Shown here: one piece after another, positions 57,970 through 64,000 of the stretch
Layout: each line of letters begins with the position of its first letter
Numbering within the stretch: position 1 is the first letter of the stretch
Origin: Tetrapyrgos nigripes
Taxonomy: Eukaryota > Basidiomycota > Agaricomycetes > Agaricales > Campanellaceae
Direction of reading: 5' to 3'
Assembly: GCA_013368315.1 (NCBI GenBank)
Contig: JAACJM010000243.1
Span: 1-64,000, forward strand
DNA length: 64,000 nucleotides
Program-made: the position numbers and the translations under genes
Notes under the pieces: generated by a model
The model's database searches: none
The model's input: the letters and a program-made list of their open reading frames with translations, nothing else
What the model was told of the DNA's origin: nothing

Positions 57970-58497
57970 TAATATATGTTATTGTATTCTACTGCATTTT
58001 ACCGCTACATGTATGTTGTTAACTGTGCGGAAAGTCCTAGAATAGCCTCAGAATTAGCTCCATGACGTGTACACCGTCCCTACTTGGTTTAAAGATTCAC
58101 GAATGATTCTTTGGCAACACCAAGTCATTGTGTACAATGCAGAAAAAGACCCGAGAAGGTCTGCACAATTAATTGGGGTGCAAGTGATGTAGAGGACAAT
58201 GGCCACATTGTGAAAGGTGTATAATTGAGTTTGGCAGGTGCCTTTATTTTTGCAAACCATTGTAGATTGTAAACTGATTGAAACAAGAAAAGACTAAGAC
58301 TTCGCTTTATTTATCCGGGCACAGATCAAATAGTATGAAACATACAGAATTAAATATGCAAGATTAAAACCAGGTTGTTTATACACCCACAGAGCATATG
58401 CATCCTTATCAACGAAAGACATTGCATACTAGATACATTAACTTTCTTAAGTCAATCTCTCCAAAGAAAATATTCCTTTCTGAGAAAATTGCAGTAA
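57970..58497. other. AT-rich spacer
   Basis: This lies between the edge of the DIRS-like element and the minisatellite. No coding pattern is seen. Confidence 0.45.
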
Positions 58498-58925
58498 GCC
58501 ACTGGTAGCTACCACGCCTTCACTGGGGGTTCCCAATCCCTCCCTGGGAGCCACTGGTAGCTACCACAGTTTTACTGGGAGCTCCCGCTCCCTCCCTGGA
58601 AGCCACAGGTAGCTACCATGGTTTTACTGGGAGCTCCCACTCCCTCCCTGGGATCCACAGGTAGCTACCACGGTTTCATAGGGAGCTCCCACTCCCTCCC
58701 TGGAAGCCACAGGTAGCTACCACGCCTTCACTGGGGGCTCCTGCTCCCTCCCTAGAAGCCACAGGTAGCTACCACGCCTTCACTGGGGGCTCCCACTTCC
58801 TCCCTGGAAGCCACAGGTAGCTACCATGGTTTTACTGGGAGATCCCATTCCCTTCCCTGGGAGCCACAGGTAGCTCACGGGGACAGGTAGCTACCACGCC
58901 TTCACTGGGCGCTCCCAATTACTCC
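58498..58925. repeat. Minisatellite, 51-bp unit, 8 copies
   Basis: Units begin GCCACAGGTAGCTACC (or GCCACTGGTAGCTACC) and continue with an alternating CACGCCTTCACTGGGG or CATGGTTTTACTGGGA, then GCTCCCACTCCCTCCCTGG. Starts fall near 58498, 58549, 58600, 58651, 58702, 58753, 58804 and 58856; the last unit has a 16-bp internal duplication (GGTAGCTCACGGGGACAGGT). GGTAGCTACC in each unit is a perfect 10-bp palindrome. Copies differ by 10-20 percent and two centre variants are interspersed, so copies have been reshuffled. Confidence 0.93.
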
Positions 58926-61900
58926 CCCCTATTCTCTCCAAATGGTGCTGAAGCGCGTTGGTTGTTGGACAAGGTTAATTAATTCATATTGTACCACCTA
59001 TATTTGATACATTTACTCTACTACCGCTACGGCTCCCGATCCCTGTAGCCTTCAATGATGTCTCAGGAGTCAAGTTGTTCAGTTAGACTATCACTATGAC
59101 CTTCCATATACTCTATTCCAAACTCATCATCATTGTCGCTGTCACCAACAAAGATTGTCGCATCAAGAAGTGTTTGTCTTCGTGCAACCTGGATTTGACT
59201 ATCTGTAGGGCAGTTTGAACCCCAGTCAAAGTTGTCGTCAAACAGGAAGGAACGTTCCCAGTGGACGTAAGCTTTCAACAGGAACTGCTTTCGCTGCTCC
59301 AGTTGATGCAACAGTCCATGTTCATCCTCTTTGAAACATAAAAAAAATTATTTAGTTCAAGTCGGAGGGCAGAGCAAAAAGCCTTACCTTTGCAAGAGTT
59401 CATAGCCAACGAGACAATTTCCCATTCCTCCACAAACCATTCACATAAGGACCTCTGTTCCCTCTTTAGGCGTTCCTCCTCCTCAGCGGCACGGTCAAGC
59501 TCCAATATAGCTCTAATCCCCTTTCTCACATCCTCATCTCCCATCCACGGTGGTGGTGTATCGCTCAACTCACGGTCGAGTCCCTCATTTTGCCAAATGT
59601 CTTCGTCAACATCCAAGTTGAAGAGATTTCCTTTCTCTATCTTCCGTGGTGCGATGGCGTGGGCGGGCACCTTTCCCTGACATATCAGATGAGATATGTC
59701 ATCACAGAGTGTGTTGTACTTGGTGGCCAACATGTTGATACTGGGGTCTCAGCGTTGAATAGCATCTTGAGTGTGGGCATGGAGGCGTTCTTCTGCATAG
59801 GGACGACAAGCGTTATTAGTACACGGTGTACTCTGCACAATCAGTAAATAAACTTGCCGCTTCTCTGATATCGGGTTAGTTCAAATTTCCGAGCAATTAA
59901 CTTCCGACGGAGGTGTTGTTTGACCGCTAGAGCATTTAGTCATTTGGTGAAAAAGGGATGGCTTCGGAGGCTCTTCAGCTCCTTCCGTTCTGCTGGACCA
60001 AGCTGGCATTCCTTTTGGATCAGCTTGGTACAGAGTTGATCCCTTGATTGACGTGCTTTGATGAGTTCGTCTTGCATTGCCATGGTTTTGTAGCACTCGG
60101 TGTTTGGTGATGTCATCACTCGCTCTGAGATCGTTTATCTTCAATTCCATGACGTCCAAGTTTTCATGAAGACAAAGGGCTTCCTTTACAGCTGCTTTAC
60201 CAGCATGAGGGTTTTGTTCTGGATAATTAAGTGTTAGCCAACTATGTATTAAAAAAAAAAACAATAAATGCACTTGGAAGAGGCTTAGTTTGCACTTTAA
60301 CCTGCTCATCCCACTGCAACCTAAGAAAACCCTCGTCTACTTTGCATTCCGCCATGGCTTTAGCAGCTTCTTCCCGTTGATTGTGTAGCATCCTCTTCTT
60401 GCGCTCTAGAGTGCTTGCAGAGCTCAGAAGCACCTGATCGTTATCCTGGTGGAGCTGCATATCCAGTGTATATAACCAAAGGTAAAACTGTAGACTCATT
60501 AGCACCTTATGATTCCAGACTACACAAGCATCACTTACCCCAATGACTCTGGTGTATGCTACCAGATGATTCAGACAGCTCCAACATCGTTCACAACCTT
60601 CTCTGTCACAAAACCCGAACCAAATGCGTTTCCGGGGGTGGTATATCAGTTGACAAGCCCAGTTGTGACCGTACACATAGAATACAGAAACTGCCCAATA
60701 GATGCACTTGTGGAAACCTTTGAGAAAGCCCCACTTCAAACAGCTACATTCCAACTGGCAAGCAATGTCGTACAGTATTCCGACCTTCCAGCTATCTGGG
60801 ATATGCTCGAAGAGAGTGGCGATTAAGGCTAATGCGTAATGTTGTTTCTCGCCAACGGACTCCATAGAAACCATAAACAGTGCTGCATCATGGATACAAA
60901 ACATGCCAGCGCAGGCAGTCGCATCATAACCTGCTGCTGGTGATTTTGCCAAGTTCTCCTGAGCTGCATGAAAGCTAGATTGGCATCCATCAAGGGCAGA
61001 TTTCGGTACACGCATGCCATGCTTGAAATGGTCCTGTACCCGAGTTCATCATCTCCTTTGCCTCGTTTTGGTGGGCAACCATTCCTTGTGTCCTCAAAAT
61101 GCAACTCCCACTCCTTTACTGTCTCCTCTGGAATGAAGAAGGTGTCCAGATGGAAATGAGGAGGGTCTCGAGTACTCTTCTTGTTATGCTTCTGCATCAA
61201 GCAAGCATCTATTGTCACGAAAAAACGAGGTCCAGGTGCAGCCTCCTCAGTTGACGTGCTGCCAAAACACTTCGGACATTGTGAACGGAGATATTCACTG
61301 GGACGGTGGCATTGTCACTGCAGTGCTACCGGAGAATTCTCAGATGAAGTAGCTGGAGTAATGGATGATGAGGTATGGGTATTGGATGAACTCGGATTCC
61401 CTGGGTTCACAAATGAAGGAGATGCATCAGAAGTGGAGGCAGCTGCAGGAGTAGAAGGAGCTGGAATAGTTGGTGATGACGAATGAGGATTGGATGAAGT
61501 TGAGTTATTCACCTGATTCACCTCGCCTGATGAGGGCTCCTCAGGCTGGGAAGGAACAGAGAGTTGGCCTCTAGCGATCTCCAACTTTATTTTGACTCGT
61601 TCTTGTGTGGCATCCCGTAGGCTTTGGAACCACAACAAGCAGTTCCCAAAACATGGGTGTAAAGGGTCCTGGCCATGGAGTCAGTAGCCTGGCTCAGAAA
61701 GCTGTTCAATTAGTGTTCTGCTCCAGGCAGTCATGTTGGGTCGAGTTACGAAATTGAGCATTCGGATATCGACAGCTAGTGTTGGTAGCAAAGACGCACA
61801 GGGAAAGAAGCTGTTCTTGATGAGCTAGACAGCGGCAGGAGCACAATATTTGCAGATCCAAAACTGTAGTGTCTCGATACCTATACAAAAACTCTCATTT

Positions 61901-62493
61901 AGTCAATATTTAAGTGTGAGCGCAAAAGATGTACTGTTGAACCGAATCATCAACACTGAATGCCACAGCTCTGGCAAACTGCTCTCAGGATCATTTCGTA
62001 GGTTTTCTGTCCTTCTCAGCAGCTCCATATAGTGATCTACCAGCGACGGTATTGTGGACTTCAGCCAATGTCTCCACTGATGCTCTTTCTTCAACCTATG
62101 GGATTGTTTATGAGGTTCATCCTTGTAAATCTTCACTTTCAATGTGTGAATAGTAGTCCAGTTTAGGTGGCCACGTTTGCTGATAGTGCATACATAAGGG
62201 CACTGTATAAAGATGACCAGGAGCCAGGAGGAGTCAGGAGGAGTCAATGAAGAATAGATGGTGATGGTTGCAGATTGAGAGCTCGATGGTTGAGAGATGA
62301 TGCATCGATGATGACGTGTTTGTCAATGTCAACAGCCCTTGGATCCAGTCCAGACCGAGTCTAGAGATTTCGGTTGTCGGGATGGCTAGAGACCGGCTTG
62401 ATTTGAGTGGCAACGAAAAGGGGTGGGAGTTTGAGATCGTGGTAAAAGTTTTGAGGTTGACATAAGTTAACTCGGCCTTAAAGGGCCTCGTAA
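58926..62493 (-). mobile_element. KDZ (Kyakuja-type) DNA transposon
   Basis: The transposase gene lies on the minus strand. The terminal motif TTAACTCGGCCT...GGGCCTCGTAA at 62467-62493 sits upstream of its 5' end, with the subterminal GAGTGGCAACGAAAAGGGG shared with the small element at 49016-49771. The matching inverted end was not found on the left; the minisatellite at 58498-58925 starts just beyond the gene's 3' end and may have replaced it. The left boundary given is a guess. Confidence 0.75.
59063..62250 (-). pseudogene. KDZ transposase with CxC2-type cysteine cluster, fragmented
   Basis: Blocks in order: RYRDTTVLDLQILCSCRCLA near 61870 (the region preceding the CxC2 cysteine cluster), CFGNCLLWFQSLRDATQE near 61640, then FFVTIDACLMQKHNKK near 61210 (catalytic Asp), VPKSALDGCQSSFHAAQENL near 61000 after a frame change, SVGEKQHYALALIATLFEHI, VGILYDIACQLECSCLKWGF (second Asp), YHPRKRIWFGFCDREGCERC and WSCLNHLVAYTRVIGVSDAC (Glu region, DGEGSER-like), SKG-type helices KAAVKEALCLHENLDVMELK near 60190, FNLDVDEDIWQNEGLDREL near 59630, and the C-terminal WERSFLFDDNFDWG. 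This order matches Kyakuja-Dileera-Zisupton transposases of basidiomycetes. Frame changes near 61020 and stops in the N-terminal part show that it is damaged, or that some introns were not resolved. Confidence 0.85.
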
Positions 62494-62511
62494 TGATTCC
62501 CCCAATTTACG

Positions 62512-63012
62512 TCACACGTCACTGGGCTGGAATCCTGATTTCCGAGCTTCATCTATCATCTTCTGAATCCTCCATGCTGGACACAGGACACTGTAGCACA
62601 AGTGAGCAATAGTGCAGGTGTTATACACATACTCAGGGTCAACATTGAGTCCTTTGCCCAGCAGCTTTGTATCTCTTGGTCCTGACTCTGGACTTGCAAC
62701 AAGGGTCATGTCAGGGTTGTTGTAGATTGGAAGAGAAAGAGTTGGAACAGTGATTGGAGCTTTCTGAGGGGTTTTCATGATATCCAAGTCCACAACATCA
62801 CGAAAAACGCCAATCCGAAGTCTTGAATGGGTCCCAAGGTCATTGAGACATGACGCGCAACCGTTGTTAATGTAAAAAACGCGTCGCTTGGGGCGACTTA
62901 CAGTTATGTAAGCATGTGATGTGACTGATGCGCTCGCGTGGCTCTGTGCAAAATGCTCGATTTCAATGACAGCGACGATGAGCACCCTTCCTCCCCACTG
63001 AAAAATCCACAT
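62512..63012 (-). CDS. Hypothetical protein directly beyond the KDZ end
   Basis: A 166-codon frame from ATG 63012 (MWIFQWGGRVLIVAVIEIEH) contains FYINNGCASCLNDLG, RIGVFRDVVDLDIMKTPQKA and VDPEYVYNTCTIAHLCYSVL, CPAWRIQKMIDEARKSGF. The composition and hydrophobic pattern look like a genuine protein domain, but it is not one I recognise. Its stop is 19 bases outside the KDZ terminal motif, so it could be a host gene truncated by the insertion. Confidence 0.45.
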   Translation of the reverse strand: MWIFQWGGRVLIVAVIEIEHFAQSHASASVTSHAYITVSRPKRRVFYINNGCASCLNDLGTHSRLRIGVFRDVVDLDIMKTPQKAPITVPTLSLPIYNNPDMTLVASPESGPRDTKLLGKGLNVDPEYVYNTCTIAHLCYSVLCPAWRIQKMIDEARKSGFQPSDV

Positions 63013-63280
63013 CTTTGTCAAGAAGGAGAATTTATATGTAGAACAAATATGTACTAGTCAGTTTTGCAATTTAATTTACCTAGATCTCATTACGGCAAAG
63101 TGTGCCATTGGCTGGTGGATGACTGTACCGGTCGCAAAGATATTGAGACAACGGCATTGTTTGGTCATGTTAAGAAATACAGGAGCCGCGGATATGGGCA
63201 AGGACTCGGAGGAAACCGGAAACAACAGCGCGGGAGGAGACGGGATGAATATGCACCGCCACACGCAGAAACGGAGTGTA

Positions 63281-63313
63281 AAGAACTCAGCCTCATTTCA
63301 TTCGGCCTGGTAA
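63281..63313 (+). repeat. Second copy of the CATTTCATTC-centred terminal motif
   Basis: AGAACTCAGCCT, CATTTCATTC, GGCCTGGTAA, matching 1651-1683 in sequence, flank and orientation. It is probably the end of a small element of the same group. Confidence 0.6.
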
Positions 63314-64000
63314 ATATCCGCTCGGCAGGAAGGCGTACGGAAACACACTTTTTTACAGATATATCTTATGTCAGTATTAGTAATGTGATCTATCCGTCGA
63401 GTGGATATTTTTGTCTTTTCGGCGTGTTTAAAAGTCAATGGAGATGCTCGTTTTCACGTCGGGCTCTTATTGCACAGAGTCGCAGGTATCCCTTAATGAG
63501 AGGTCAGTAACCCTAAGTCCCCGCAGATTTACGTATACTGCCTTGGCCATAACCCCAACATTGTCATTGAAGACCAGGGTGAAGCCATCGGGGCATCTCA
63601 GGCTCAAAAGCCTGAACCCAAGCCTGAGCCCAACATCAGTAGTACAGTGCAAGGTACGACCAGCACCACCTTAGTACCTCATAGAGCTTCTATACCTGTT
63701 CCTTGGCTTCGCCCTCGTCAAACTTGGCTTTTCCTCCTCCATCTAGTCATGGTCACTGCCAGCTCACAATATTCTCGGCTTACTTTTTGTTCACATTTCT
63801 ATTTTCGTTTTCGTTTTTGGTCTGGCTATGCGGTTTCGGGTACTGTTCTGGTCTCTAGCCACCGATCTGCTGTACACCCTACCGCAATTAGATATTATGT
63901 ATGGACACGTCCGGAGACAGGGGGTAGACTCCAGGTCGGGGTGATTATGGCATAAGTACCTTTGTTTTCCCTTCATTCTCATTATTGTTCTTTCCATTGT
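63314..64000. other. Window edge; possible partial gene
   Basis: A plus-strand frame near 63524-63652 reads VYCLGHNPNIVIEDQGEAIG followed by a KPEPKPEPN stretch and a GTACGA donor-like site. It could be an exon, but it is short and nothing after it is recognisable. No other feature was seen to the end of the window. Confidence 0.3.

Noticed and set aside
1..64000. tRNA, rRNA, CRISPR or riboswitch features
   Set aside because: No T-loop/acceptor pairing, rRNA-like block or regularly spaced identical repeats with unique spacers was found by eye; the tandem arrays have no unique spacers.

Overview
The window looks like a gene-containing but repeat-rich stretch of an Agaricomycete (mushroom-forming basidiomycete) nuclear genome. 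Evidence: most multi-exon genes carry short (about 45-65 nt) GT-AG introns; proteins belong to agaric-typical families (an agaric-type NACHT protein, an expanded 7TM protein family, a Zn2Cys6/fungal_trans regulator, an AA14-like secreted protein); and the mobile elements are of KDZ (Kyakuja) and DIRS-like tyrosine-recombinase types. All splice sites and domain calls below were read by eye; no database search was run.

Layout. 1-1400: GC-rich tandem array with a 148-150 bp unit and a decayed flank. 4.4-6.45 kb: wreck of an AA14-like secreted enzyme. 8.2-12.8 kb: a truncated 7TM gene ending exactly at a hairpin repeat, an isoprenylcysteine methyltransferase, a broken NADAR gene and a complete 7TM gene. 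15.3-19.3 kb: conserved housekeeping pair, Golgi GPP34/Vps74 (+) and a branched-chain 2-oxoacid dehydrogenase E2 (-). 20-29.6 kb: Zn2Cys6 regulator, a decayed agaric-family gene, a small Cys/His protein, and a secreted alginate-lyase-family polysaccharide lyase. 32.5-35.7 kb: intact NACHT (NLR-like) gene. 36.3-39.5 kb: a 574-bp hAT-type MITE with perfect 8-bp target duplications, and a long inverted-repeat element whose left arm is split by a younger foldback element. 40-42.8 kb: divergent pair, an SH3 (Nbp2-like) gene with frameshifts and an ABCF2/ARB1 relic lacking its first ATPase domain. 42.8-44.2 kb: polypyrimidine and GT-rich simple sequence. 45.8-47.5 kb: single-pass membrane protein. 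49-62.5 kb: a block of mobile elements on the minus strand: a small KDZ-derived element, a decayed DIRS-like retrotransposon (gag, RT, RNase H, tyrosine recombinase), a 51-bp minisatellite, and a KDZ transposase gene with its terminal motif.

Two themes recur. First, many gene copies here are visibly broken (AA14-like, 7TM, NADAR, SH3, ABCF, the 23.3-25.7 kb gene, probably the regulator), alongside intact neighbours; substitutions (a TTA-to-TAA type stop, CpG-transition changes at two recombinase arginines) suggest real decay, although some single-base indels in homopolymers could be assembly errors. Second, one short motif family (TTAACTCAGCCT...GGCCTTGTAA) recurs at five places, all in the same orientation, from 1.65 kb to 63.3 kb, linking the KDZ element to otherwise featureless spots. 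I see no bacterial-style operon, CRISPR array, rRNA or tRNA gene.
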